From contig URVL01000009.1 in the NCBI GenBank assembly GCA_900551265.1, forward strand, positions 1 to 27,626: DNA of 27,626 nt. Reading direction: 5' to 3'. The position numbers and the translations under genes were made by a program. The notes beneath the pieces are model-generated. The model searched no databases, had not been told where the DNA came from, and saw nothing but the letters and a program-made list of their open reading frames with translations. Positions 6,275-14,005 of the stretch are shown here, piece after piece. The DNA is from an uncultured Eubacteriales bacterium (GTDB lineage: Bacteria > Bacillota > Clostridia > Oscillospirales > QAMX01). Each line of letters opens with the position of its first letter. The first letter of the stretch is position 1.

Positions 6275-6757
6275 TTACCGGTTGTGAAAAAGCGCGTTGT
6301 CAAGCGCTATAGTAAGCGCGCAGTAGACCGGCGCATCCTGCATATTCGAAACCGACAGGACATAGGTTTCTCCCCAGCGCAGTTCCCGTTTGCGGATACG
6401 GGCGTATGGCTCGCCGCCCTGCAGAATCTCAAAATCACAGGCACGCAAATTGCCGCGCAGAAGAAACGAATTCTCTCCGATGCTGATTTGAAAGACCGGC
6501 CGCATATTAAACTGTTGCTGCATGGTAGCCAGAACTTTGTCCGGCTCTTCCTGGGATGCCACTGAATAATTGGCAAACATTATTTTTTTTATTTTTTTTA
6601 TAGAAAAGAGATCTACACCGGCACGGTCGCGCATGACAAGATGACCCTTGACACGAATCAGCAGGCCGTCCGCAGTATAGGCCAGCCGCCCCGTATCGTC
6701 CAGGACATCATACCTGTCGAGCAAATTGTAAGCTTTTTTTCGGATGAACAGGTTCAT
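6275..6757 (-). CDS. LURP-one-related (YxjI-like, DUF567) protein
   Basis: The 160-residue protein shows the repeating beta-strand pattern of the LURP-one/scramblase-like fold: MNLFIRKKAYNLLDRYDVLD, then GRLAYTADG, RVKGHLVMRDRAGVDLFSIKKI, and FLLRGNLRACDFEILQ. It lacks a membrane anchor, as do most bacterial members. An AGGAG site is 5 bases before the ATG. Its molecular function is not established; tubby-like lipid binding is proposed for the fold. It is the first clearly chromosomal gene after the mobile element and is divergent from the rhomboid-like gene. Confidence 0.7.
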   Translation of the reverse strand: MNLFIRKKAYNLLDRYDVLDDTGRLAYTADGLLIRVKGHLVMRDRAGVDLFSIKKIKKIMFANYSVASQEEPDKVLATMQQQFNMRPVFQISIGENSFLLRGNLRACDFEILQGGEPYARIRKRELRWGETYVLSVSNMQDAPVYCALTIALDNALFHNR

Positions 6758-6808
6758 GAACGCTCCTAAAACTGAAAATGAAATGTGATGAAGACTTAAG
6801 ACAAGAAC

Positions 6809-6837
6809 AGTATAGCAAATTTTTTTGCTTTTTGAAA
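6809..6837 (-). promoter_or_regulatory. Promoter of the LURP-one-like gene
   Basis: On the minus strand TTTCAA (6832-6837) and TATACT (6809-6814) are separated by 17 bases. The start codon is about 50 bases downstream. Confidence 0.5.
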
Positions 6838-6890
6838 GGCTTTTTTGGAATAATGTCGAAGCATGGGGAACGAAAATTAACGGAAAGTGC

Positions 6891-6919
6891 TTTTCAACTA
6901 AGACACCGTATGATAGAAT
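6891..6919 (+). promoter_or_regulatory. Promoter of the rhomboid-like gene
   Basis: TTTTCA (6891-6896) and TAGAAT (6914-6919) are separated by 17 bases, 30 bases before the ATG. The -35 box is weak. Confidence 0.4.
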
Positions 6920-6948
6920 AGAAAAGAATTAAAATTTGGAGGGTGCAT

Positions 6949-7644
6949 ATGAGTTTCAACAATAAATTGAGACAGTGGCAGCTAAAGTATGGACGCTATG
7001 CGCCGCAGAACCTGATGATGTATGTTGTAGGTGCCATGGCACTTGTCTACATCGCTGATTATATTTTGGCGCCGACGGTGGGCTTCAGCCTTTCACGACT
7101 TTTTATGTTTACAAGAAGTGAAGTGCTTTCGGGCCAGATATGGCGTGTTTTTACATTTACGTTTCTACCGCCAAATGCAAACCTCTTTTTCATAGTGTTT
7201 TCTCTTTATTTTTATTATTTAATCGGTTCGTCACTCGAGAGGGAGTGGGGGAGCTTCTGGTTTGACGTTTATTATTTCTGCGGGATTATCGGCACGATCA
7301 TAGCGGGATTCATCACCGGCAGTGCGACAAACTATTACCTGAATATGAGCCTCTTTTTTGCTTTTGCGGCTCTATATCCAAATTTTCAGGTGTTGTTATT
7401 TTTCTTTATTCCTGTCAAGATCAAATGGCTGGCCTGGTTGGATGCAGCACTGTTTTTGGTAAATTTTATTGTGGGATCCTGGTCCGTTCGCGCGGCAATC
7501 ATTGCGTCGCTTTTGAATTTTTTTCTGTTTTTCGGGCCTTCTTTTTTCCGTGGTATCCGGGATGCGATCAGGACACGCCGCCGGCGTGCACAGTTTAACC
7601 GTGACTACCGCGGCGGCTATGACGACCGAAATCGCTGGAATTAA
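6949..7644 (+). CDS. Rhomboid/derlin-like membrane protein lacking the protease active site
   Basis: The 231-residue protein starts at the ATG at 6949, which has a GGAGGG site 5 bases upstream; a GTG six bases earlier overlaps that site. About six membrane segments are visible. The L1-loop W-R motif (QIWRVFTFTF, W65-R66) and the following LIGSSLEREWGSFWFDVYY segment are typical of the rhomboid superfamily. The catalytic G-x-S-G is replaced by LNMSLFFAF (S134 without the flanking glycines), and the sixth segment (AAIIASLLNFFLFF) has no histidine. The serine-histidine dyad is therefore incomplete, as in derlins and iRhoms. A basic tail (RTRRRRAQ) faces the cytoplasm. It may bind or chaperone membrane clients rather than cleave them. 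Confidence 0.7.
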   Translation: MSFNNKLRQWQLKYGRYAPQNLMMYVVGAMALVYIADYILAPTVGFSLSRLFMFTRSEVLSGQIWRVFTFTFLPPNANLFFIVFSLYFYYLIGSSLEREWGSFWFDVYYFCGIIGTIIAGFITGSATNYYLNMSLFFAFAALYPNFQVLLFFFIPVKIKWLAWLDAALFLVNFIVGSWSVRAAIIASLLNFFLFFGPSFFRGIRDAIRTRRRRAQFNRDYRGGYDDRNRWN

Positions 7645-7801
7645 AATTTGCCGATATAACCGGCAAATAGCGCGCGTACGGAGAATAGGAAGTACCTTTA
7701 AAGTGTATGTGGTGCGTGTCCATCAGCTGGTAGCCCAAAAGGAAGAAACGCCGTCAAGTTATGACGGTGTTTTTTCTGCATTGATGTAACCATACTGCAA
7801 T
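7645..7801 (+). other. Intergenic stretch after the rhomboid-like gene
   Basis: A 7-bp hairpin (ATTTGCC at 7646-7652 with GGCAAAT at 7662-7668) follows the stop codon. About 80 bases without a supported gene then lead to the terminator at 7747-7776. I do not recognise a known RNA in it. Confidence 0.4.
7747..7776 (+). terminator. Rho-independent terminator of the rhomboid-like gene
   Basis: Arms AACGCCGTCA (7747-7756) and TGACGGTGTT (7762-7771) pair with one wobble around a 5-base loop and lead into a T-run. Confidence 0.75.
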
Positions 7802-7841
7802 ATTGTCAGTATTGACAATGCTGCGGAGTGTGTAGTAGAAT
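7802..7841 (+). promoter_or_regulatory. Promoter with a perfect inverted repeat over the -35 box
   Basis: TTGACA (7812-7817) and TAGAAT (7836-7841) are separated by 18 bases. ATTGTCA (7802-7808) and TGACAAT (7813-7819) form a perfect 7-bp dyad that covers the -35 box, which suggests a repressor operator. Confidence 0.6.
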
Positions 7842-7889
7842 AGACGCACTGGCATAAATTGCCGAGAAATAAACGGAAGGGGGGCGCTG

Positions 7890-8006
7890 GTGAACGTGAA
7901 AAATCGTGTTAGTGGTGTGAATACCAGAAAGTATATCGCTCTCGGTGCCGCTTTGTCTTTTTCAGGGGGTATCTGTGCGCGTTCAGGCGTCTTTTTATGT
8001 CGGTGA
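7890..8006 (+). CDS. Possible 38-codon small gene or leader peptide
   Basis: A GTG at 7890 is preceded by a purine-rich GGAAGGGGGG stretch. The frame encodes a basic N-terminus (MNVKNRVSGVNTRKY) and a short hydrophobic part (IALGAALSFSGG), ending in FLCR. It lies between its own promoter (7812-7841) and a terminator (8035-8063). I do not recognise it. The pattern NTRKYIALGAAL resembles the start of some small membrane transporters (for example ECF S components), so it might be the remnant of a decayed gene. It could also be a leader peptide for the downstream exporter genes. Confidence 0.35.
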   Translation: MNVKNRVSGVNTRKYIALGAALSFSGGICARSGVFLCR

Positions 8007-8034
8007 GGTTGAAGAATGTGTATTTTGCCGCCGG

Positions 8035-8063
8035 AAAGCCGTCTTGGCCAAGGCGGCTTTTTT
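8035..8063 (+). terminator. Strong terminator or attenuator upstream of the ABC exporter operon
   Basis: AAAGCCGTCTTGG (8035-8047) and CCAAGGCGGCTTT (8048-8060) are complementary with one wobble and run into TTTTTT. It ends the small unit starting at 7812 and lies about 100 bases before the first exporter gene. Confidence 0.8.
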
Positions 8064-8101
8064 ACTGCGCTTTTGTAGTGGCAGGCGTTGGCATGTCACC
8101 T

Positions 8102-8131
8102 TTGCAGGCACGATATACGAACGGTTACAAT
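8102..8131 (+). promoter_or_regulatory. Promoter of the heterodimeric exporter operon
   Basis: TTGCAG (8102-8107) and TACAAT (8126-8131) are separated by 18 bases, 30 bases before the ATG at 8162. Confidence 0.45.
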
Positions 8132-8161
8132 CATGAAATATAATATGGAGTGTACGACATT

Positions 8162-9976
8162 ATGGAAAAGAAGTCAAAAGGGACAAAGTTGATCACGCGT
8201 TTTATGCCGGGCGCTTTACCGTGGTTTTTGGTCACGATTTTGGCCAGCGCCATGCTGACGCTTTGCGAGACGGTTATGCCGCAAATTGTCAGCATTACGG
8301 TTGACTCAATCATTGGCACAAAGGCGTTTTCACTTCCGGATTGGGTAGTCGGACTACTGGGCGGCACGCAGGTCTTAGAGGGCCTGCGGGGCAGACTTGG
8401 TCTCATGGCGGGTGCAGTTATCATTGTCGCGGGCCTATCGTTTTTGTTTCGCTATCTTCAGCGTGTGGCGAGTGCTCGCGGATCGGAGCGATATGTCAAA
8501 AACATGCGGGACACATTGTTCGCGCATATCCAGCGCCTGCCGTTTTCCTGGCATTCTGCAAACCGTACCGGTGATATTATACAGCGCTGTACTTCCGACG
8601 TGGAGACGGTGCGTACCTTTGTTACAGGTCAGCTTATTGAGGTATTCAGCGTTTTATTCCATATCGTGATCTCGCTATCGTTTATGTACGCCATGAATGT
8701 AAAGATTGCGCTTGCTGCGACGGTGTTCATGCCTGTAGTGTTTTTGTATTCCATGTACTTTCATAAGAAAATTTCCAGCCGCTTTACTGAGGCAGATGAG
8801 GCGGAAGGCGTGATGTCCACGGTGGCGCAGGAAAATTTGACGGGTGTGCGTGTAGTACGTGCATTTGGCCGTGAAAGATATGAAAAGGACAAGTTCGAGG
8901 AGAAAAACAGTTTGTTTTCAAAACTGTGGATTAAACTTGGCTATCTGCTGAGCTGGTACTGGGCCCTGGGGGATGCTGTATCCAGTTTTCAGGTATTGAC
9001 GGTCATCGTGATGGGGGTGACGGAGGCGGTCGCAGGCGGCATAACTGCTGGTCAGTTCATTGCGTTTGTCTCCTATAATTCCATGTTGGCATGGCGTGTA
9101 CGCTATTTGGGCCGTATGGTTAGTGAAATGAGCAAGGCCGGCGTTTCGCTCAGCCGTTTGGACTACATTTTAGGATCCGAAGAAGAGCATGACCGCCCTA
9201 TCACGAAAACTGCCGATATGTCAGGTGATATCGTGTTCGATCATGTTTCGTTCGGCTATACCCCGGAGACAGAAACCCTGCATGACGTAAGTTTCACGAT
9301 CCCCGGCGGATCCACATTTGCCATACTTGGAGGCACAGGATCTGGAAAGTCGACGATTATGCACCTGTTAAATCGTCTTTACGATATCCCGGAGGGCGGC
9401 GGACGCATTACCATCGGTGGAGTGGACATCGCAGATATGAAAGCATCGGAGCTGCGTGAGGGAATTGGCATGGTCCTCCAGGAACCATTTCTTTTTTCCC
9501 GCACGATCCGTGAAAATATCTCGATTGCCCGTCCGGACGCCACTCTTGGAGACATCCGTGCGGCGGCGGCAGACGCCTGCCTGGACGATAGTGTTCGTGA
9601 GTTTTCTCTCGGCTATGAAACGATGGTCGGCGAGCGCGGCGTAACGCTTTCCGGCGGACAAAAACAGCGCGCAGCGATTGCGCGTATGTTAGTGAAAAAA
9701 ACGCCGGTCATGGTATTCGACGATTCGCTTTCTGCCGTTGATACGGAGACGGATGCCAAAATCCGCGAGGCGCTTTCGCGCCATATGTCAGATGCAACGG
9801 TTATTTTGATTGCGCACCGTGTAACAACGCTGATGAGTGCGGACAGGATTCTTGTCATGGATAACGGGCGTGTCGCGGAGATTGGCACACACGATGAACT
9901 GATGGAGAAAAACGGTATTTACCGTCATGTCTATGATATTCAGATGGCTGGGGCCAGGGAGGCAATGGATGAATAA
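8162..9976 (+). CDS. ABC exporter half-transporter, degenerate-site subunit (BmrC/LmrC-like position)
   Basis: This 604-residue protein has a six-helix exporter transmembrane domain (about residues 15-320) fused to a nucleotide-binding domain. Walker A is GGTGSGKST (390-398) and the signature is LSGGQ (496-500). Walker B is VMVFDD (D520, D521): the usual catalytic glutamate is an aspartate. The H-loop is in LIAHRV. This substitution is known in the non-catalytic site of heterodimeric exporters such as TM287/288, BmrCD and LmrCD. The start is the ATG at 8162, because an upstream GTG overlaps the GGAG site. The stop overlaps the next gene by 8 bases, so the two subunits are co-translated. The exported compound is unknown; multidrug export is typical. 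Confidence 0.9.
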   Translation: MEKKSKGTKLITRFMPGALPWFLVTILASAMLTLCETVMPQIVSITVDSIIGTKAFSLPDWVVGLLGGTQVLEGLRGRLGLMAGAVIIVAGLSFLFRYLQRVASARGSERYVKNMRDTLFAHIQRLPFSWHSANRTGDIIQRCTSDVETVRTFVTGQLIEVFSVLFHIVISLSFMYAMNVKIALAATVFMPVVFLYSMYFHKKISSRFTEADEAEGVMSTVAQENLTGVRVVRAFGRERYEKDKFEEKNSLFSKLWIKLGYLLSWYWALGDAVSSFQVLTVIVMGVTEAVAGGITAGQFIAFVSYNSMLAWRVRYLGRMVSEMSKAGVSLSRLDYILGSEEEHDRPITKTADMSGDIVFDHVSFGYTPETETLHDVSFTIPGGSTFAILGGTGSGKSTIMHLLNRLYDIPEGGGRITIGGVDIADMKASELREGIGMVLQEPFLFSRTIRENISIARPDATLGDIRAAAADACLDDSVREFSLGYETMVGERGVTLSGGQKQRAAIARMLVKKTPVMVFDDSLSAVDTETDAKIREALSRHMSDATVILIAHRVTTLMSADRILVMDNGRVAEIGTHDELMEKNGIYRHVYDIQMAGAREAMDE

Positions 9977-11801
9977 TTGGAACCAGGAAGAGGCTGCAGT
10001 AAAGTTGAAGTTTTTTGGCCTCGGAAAGATTTTGCCCTATATGAAGCCGCACAAGCGCCTGATTATTTTTATGTTTCTGGCTGTGATTGGCGAAAGCGCA
10101 CTGTCTATGTGTATTCCACTTTTTCAGCGTTATGCGATTAATAACTTTATTGAGGCAGGCACGTTGGACGGCCTGAGCACATATATCGTGGTCTATGTCT
10201 GTGCCATTCTCGTACAGGTCACTTGCGGCGCGTTATGGACACTGAATTCCATGAAAACGGAAATGTATGTCGGACGTGATTTGAGGCGCGCCGCGTTTAA
10301 TCATTTACAAACACTCTCTTTTACATACTTCAATCAAAATGCAGTAGGATATATTCATGCGCGTGTGATATCGGATACAAATCGTATTGCTGGCGTCGCG
10401 TCATGGAGTATTATGGATCTCTGCTGGTCGGTCGTCTATCTTGTCGGAATTTGTATTGTCATGATTTGTCTGGATTGGAAATTGGGCCTGATAATCGTGG
10501 CAATTCTGCCGGTTGTAATGGTGCTGGGCGGTGCGATACGCCGCAAGGTTGTCGCTTCCAACCGCATTGTGCGTGAGATTAACTCCCGTATTACCGGTAA
10601 TTTCAATGAGGGAATCACAGGCGCCAAAACGACGAAGACACTTGTGATTGAAAAGAAAATGGAGGGCGAATTTAACCAGACGACTGAGGAAATGCGGCGG
10701 ATGGCGGTACGGACTGCCCGGCTGAATGCGCTTTTCATCTCGACGACTACTTTTATCTGTTCCTTTGCCATTGCGGTGTCGCTGTATTATGGAGGGCATC
10801 TTTCCATGGAAGGCGCGATGATGATCGGTACGCTCTCTGCGTTTACGACGTATGCCATCAGCCTGATTGATCCGGTACAAAACATTGCGCGTATTGTAAC
10901 GGATCTTGTCACCGTACAGGTTAATATCGAGCGCTTTACACGTTTACTTGGGACGAAACCGGACGTGGTAGATACTCCGGAAGTTATCGCAAAGTACGGT
11001 GATGTATTTGAACCAAAGCGTGAGAACTGGGAACCGATTCGAGGCGACATTGAGTTTCGAGATGTCAGTTTTATGTATCCCGACGGTACGGAATATGTCC
11101 TTGAGCATTTTAATCTGAAAATTCCCGCAGGAACCTGCGTGGCCATTGTTGGCGAAACGGGAGCAGGTAAGAGTACGCTTGTGAACCTGGTTTGCCGTTT
11201 CTACGAACCGACTTCCGGTCAAATCTTAATTGACGGCCGTGATTATCGGGAACGCTCGCAACTCTGGCTGCACTCGAATATCGGCTACGTACTCCAGTCG
11301 CCGCATCTGTTTTCCGGATCTGTAATAGAGAATTTGCGCTATGGCAATCCAGACGCCACGATGGAGGAGATTGAGGCGGCAGTCAAAGCTGTCTCGGCAG
11401 ACGGTATCATTGCAAAGCTGGAAAATGGCTATGACAGCGATGTCGGCGAGAGCGGCGATCTGCTGTCGACCGGAGAAAAGCAGTTGCTCTCATTCGCGCG
11501 TGCCATACTGGCGGATCCGCACATTTTTGTCCTGGACGAGGCTACCTCTTCCGTGGATACGTTGACGGAGCAGTTGATTCAAAATGCAATTGAAAAACTC
11601 CTGGAGGGAAGAACGTCGTTCCTGATTGCGCACCGTCTGTCTACGATTCGTCACGCCGATCTGATTCTTGTTGTGCGTGGCGGCAGGATTATTGAACAGG
11701 GAACGCACGAGGAGCTTTTGAAAAATCACGGATATTATTACTCTCTTTACACACGCCAGTATCAAGAAGAGGCGACAGAACGCATACTTGACAAAAATTG
11801 A
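9969..11801 (+). CDS. ABC exporter half-transporter, catalytic-site subunit (BmrD/LmrD-like position)
   Basis: This 610-residue partner has an exporter transmembrane domain and a nucleotide-binding domain. Walker A is GETGAGKST (395-403). Walker B ends VLDEA with the canonical catalytic E524. Its signature is LSTGE (499-503) rather than LSGGQ. In a heterodimer, ATP site 1 combines Walker A/B of the first subunit with this signature, so both halves of that site are altered. Site 2 (this Walker A/B plus the LSGGQ of the partner) looks fully canonical. The ATG at 9969 has a GGGAGG site just upstream and lies inside the end of the first gene. A longer start at 9927 is unlikely. Confidence 0.9.
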   Translation: MNNWNQEEAAVKLKFFGLGKILPYMKPHKRLIIFMFLAVIGESALSMCIPLFQRYAINNFIEAGTLDGLSTYIVVYVCAILVQVTCGALWTLNSMKTEMYVGRDLRRAAFNHLQTLSFTYFNQNAVGYIHARVISDTNRIAGVASWSIMDLCWSVVYLVGICIVMICLDWKLGLIIVAILPVVMVLGGAIRRKVVASNRIVREINSRITGNFNEGITGAKTTKTLVIEKKMEGEFNQTTEEMRRMAVRTARLNALFISTTTFICSFAIAVSLYYGGHLSMEGAMMIGTLSAFTTYAISLIDPVQNIARIVTDLVTVQVNIERFTRLLGTKPDVVDTPEVIAKYGDVFEPKRENWEPIRGDIEFRDVSFMYPDGTEYVLEHFNLKIPAGTCVAIVGETGAGKSTLVNLVCRFYEPTSGQILIDGRDYRERSQLWLHSNIGYVLQSPHLFSGSVIENLRYGNPDATMEEIEAAVKAVSADGIIAKLENGYDSDVGESGDLLSTGEKQLLSFARAILADPHIFVLDEATSSVDTLTEQLIQNAIEKLLEGRTSFLIAHRLSTIRHADLILVVRGGRIIEQGTHEELLKNHGYYYSLYTRQYQEEATERILDKN

Positions 11802-11824
11802 TTATATTTTCACATCTTTTTTGT

Positions 11825-11867
11825 TTGACATGACCTGTGTTCAACGGTATAATGTGTGTAATACAGG
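11825..11867 (+). promoter_or_regulatory. Consensus promoter of the beta-helix glycosidase gene, with a dyad
   Basis: TTGACA (11825-11830) and TATAAT (11848-11853) are both perfect and are separated by 17 bases. CCTGTGTT (11834-11841) and AATACAGG (11860-11867) form a 7-of-8 dyad centred on the -10 box, which may be an operator. Confidence 0.65.
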
Positions 11868-11891
11868 AAACCTTTTGCATAAGGGGAAAGG

Positions 11892-13865
11892 ATGGAGAAT
11901 ATGGCAGCATTGAAAGAGGCAAGTGCCCTGCTTCCGAATGGGCAGTATTTTGACAACTGGGAGACCGTGCAGACATATGACCGCGAGTTGCATGTCAACT
12001 GTAATCATCCGGCGGCATGCGATAGAAACGATGGCTCTGCAGAGCATCCCTTCTTAACCATTAACGCAGCGGCAGCCATTGCGGAACCCGGCACCCGCGT
12101 TGTGATTCACGCTGGCACGTATCGGGAGACTGTGCGTCCACAGCGTGGCGGCGAGAGCCCATCGCGTATGATCTCCTATGAGGCGGCGGGAGACGGAGAC
12201 GCCATTATTAAGGCGTCTGTTGTTGCAACGGCGTTTGAACGCAGTACAGATTGGAATTTGCACCGTTTTGGCATGCCTGCGCAAGACGGCACGGAACCGG
12301 TTGTGTGGCAGACCAAACTGAATCCCGACGATTATCGTGGCTATAACCCTTTTTGTGCGGTCAATATTTTGCATGACCGCTTGTTCATTGAGTATGACAA
12401 GACGGATATGACGCCGTATTTAAATCGTCGCGGTATGGTGTTTGTAGATGGAAAACCGCTGACGCAGGTTGCCCTTTATAATCAGATGTCTTTAATTCCA
12501 GGTTCCTATTGGGTGGAGGCAAATGGACAAACGGTTCACTTCCGTTTGGAAGATGATGGCGATCCCGCCGATCATGTGATTGAGCTTTCCTGCCGTGAGC
12601 AGTGTTTTGCGCCGGATATCCCGTTCCTCAACTATATCAAAGTATCCGGTCTGAGCTGTGCCCATGCCTCGATGGGAGCGCCCGTCCCGCAGCGCGGCGC
12701 GATCTCCTGCTTCCGCGGGAATCATTGGATTATTGAGGACTGTACAATTGATTGGGCAAATGCCGTTGGTATCGACTGTGGCTGTGAGTGTTGGCACCGT
12801 CCGCATGAGGCCGGACGCGAGTACGGATATACGATTATTCGTCGAAATAAGATTTATGACGCTGGTGTCTGTGGCATTGCGGGTATGTATGCGGTTAACC
12901 TGCTGATTGAGGACAACTTGATTCAGGGCACTGGATGGCAAAAAATGGAGCTCTCTTGGGAGGCAGGAGGCATTAAGGTCCATAATTGCACCAATAGCCT
13001 CTACAGACGCAATATTTTCACCAAGACCATCCGTTGTGATGCACTTTGGATGGACTGCGGCAACGAGAATAATCGTGTCACGCAGAATTTGTTCCTCGAT
13101 GGGATAGAGGCGCGCGAAGCCATTTTTATGGAGTGTACGCGTGATGACGTAAACCTGTTCGATAACAATATTATTTGGAATGTAGAGGGCCGGTTCAACG
13201 AAGACGATGTGCCGCATGTCGCCGGTTCTGCTCCGTGGTATGCCATGAGCGAGGAAGGCAGTATTGTAAACGGATATGGTATCTATGGCGAGGGTACTGA
13301 CTATCTCTGGATTTCCAATAACTTAATTGGTAAATGCCGCAGCGCAGGCTATTTCCAGAAGTCTGTTGCATTCCGCCTTGCGGGCCGCGGCGGCACAGCG
13401 CGGGATGCAAAACTCTTTAATAATATTTTTTATGACTGTGCGGAGGCTGCAATCAAAATGCCGACGGACAAAAACGAATCTGAGGGCAACCTGTTTATGA
13501 AAATGCCGTCCGGTTTCCTGCGGATTCTCTACCCGGCGCCGACAGAGTGTCTGGATCTTAAAACGTGGCGTGAGTTCCATGGTTTTGACCTGACAGGCGC
13601 CGAAGCAGATTTTGATATTGATATCGACACGGATCATTACATTTTGGAAATCCGTCCGTCCAGTACTCAGGCGCGCCGTCCATTTGGAAGACGTTGGGGA
13701 GAACTGATTCAAAATCCTGCGGATCTTCCGAAGGTAAAGGCAGATGCCAAGGCGACGATAGACTTCTTTGGCAATGAAATGGCGGACGAAGACCGCATTG
13801 CCGGCCCGTTTACAGCACTTGCCGAGGGTATGGTTATCAATATTGACCCGCGTAAGCTGAAGTAA
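11892..13865 (+). CDS. Right-handed beta-helix protein, GH120-like (beta-xylosidase family)
   Basis: The 657-residue protein begins with a DUF1565-like stretch (DGSAEHPFLTINAAAAIAEP, then VVIHAGTYRETVRPQ). It continues with many short beta-helix coils (WIIEDCTIDWANAVGI, YTIIRRNKIYDAGVCGI, LLIEDNLIQGTG, SLYRRNIFTKT). The layout matches family GH120, whose best-known member is the Thermoanaerobacterium beta-xylosidase XylC of about 640 residues. From memory, the XylC nucleophile aspartate lies in a W-L-D context and the acid/base glutamate in F-V-E. Here W-M-D (D388) and F-M-E (E414) occupy equivalent places, 26 rather than 23 residues apart. No signal peptide is present, so it would act in the cytosol on imported oligosaccharides. 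A consensus promoter and a strong terminator make it a single-gene unit. GH120 is an inference; another beta-helix glycosidase or lyase remains possible. Confidence 0.65.
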   Translation: MENMAALKEASALLPNGQYFDNWETVQTYDRELHVNCNHPAACDRNDGSAEHPFLTINAAAAIAEPGTRVVIHAGTYRETVRPQRGGESPSRMISYEAAGDGDAIIKASVVATAFERSTDWNLHRFGMPAQDGTEPVVWQTKLNPDDYRGYNPFCAVNILHDRLFIEYDKTDMTPYLNRRGMVFVDGKPLTQVALYNQMSLIPGSYWVEANGQTVHFRLEDDGDPADHVIELSCREQCFAPDIPFLNYIKVSGLSCAHASMGAPVPQRGAISCFRGNHWIIEDCTIDWANAVGIDCGCECWHRPHEAGREYGYTIIRRNKIYDAGVCGIAGMYAVNLLIEDNLIQGTGWQKMELSWEAGGIKVHNCTNSLYRRNIFTKTIRCDALWMDCGNENNRVTQNLFLDGIEAREAIFMECTRDDVNLFDNNIIWNVEGRFNEDDVPHVAGSAPWYAMSEEGSIVNGYGIYGEGTDYLWISNNLIGKCRSAGYFQKSVAFRLAGRGGTARDAKLFNNIFYDCAEAAIKMPTDKNESEGNLFMKMPSGFLRILYPAPTECLDLKTWREFHGFDLTGAEADFDIDIDTDHYILEIRPSSTQARRPFGRRWGELIQNPADLPKVKADAKATIDFFGNEMADEDRIAGPFTALAEGMVINIDPRKLK

Positions 13866-13886
13866 GAGCTTTGGAATAAAGCTTTT

Positions 13887-13915
13887 CGCGCAATGGTGAT
13901 TTTGTACGTTGCGCG
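13887..13915 (+). repeat. 7-bp inverted repeat downstream of the glycosidase gene
   Basis: CGCGCAA (13887-13893) and TTGCGCG (13909-13915) form a perfect dyad shortly before the main terminator. A smaller AGCTTT/AAAGCT dyad lies just before it. Confidence 0.5.
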
Positions 13916-13920
13916 TTTGG

Positions 13921-13960
13921 AAAAGGTACGGCGTCTGAAAACAGGCGCTGTACCTTTTTT
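13921..13960 (+). terminator. Strong terminator after the glycosidase gene
   Basis: A 16-bp stem with an AAAA loop (AAAGGTACGGCGTCTG pairing with CAGGCGCTGTACCTTT, two wobbles) is followed by a T-run. Confidence 0.85.
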
Positions 13961-14005
13961 AACGTTTCTATCTGGCGGAGAGAATAATATTTGGAGGAGT
14001 TTGCT

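Noticed and set aside
7550..7789. A 79-codon frame running from the rhomboid-like gene into its terminator
   Set aside because: It overlaps the rhomboid-like gene in another frame and ends beyond the terminator hairpin.
7848..8035. A riboswitch or T-box in the leader before the exporter operon
   Set aside because: No conserved core of a riboswitch or T-box class that I know could be recognised.
7945..8136. A 63-codon plus-strand open frame in the orphan unit
   Set aside because: It runs straight through the strong terminator at 8035-8063 and has no ribosome binding site.
12492..13217. A 241-codon minus-strand open frame opposite the beta-helix gene
   Set aside because: It is a shadow of a well-supported coding frame and has no ribosome binding site or recognisable domain.
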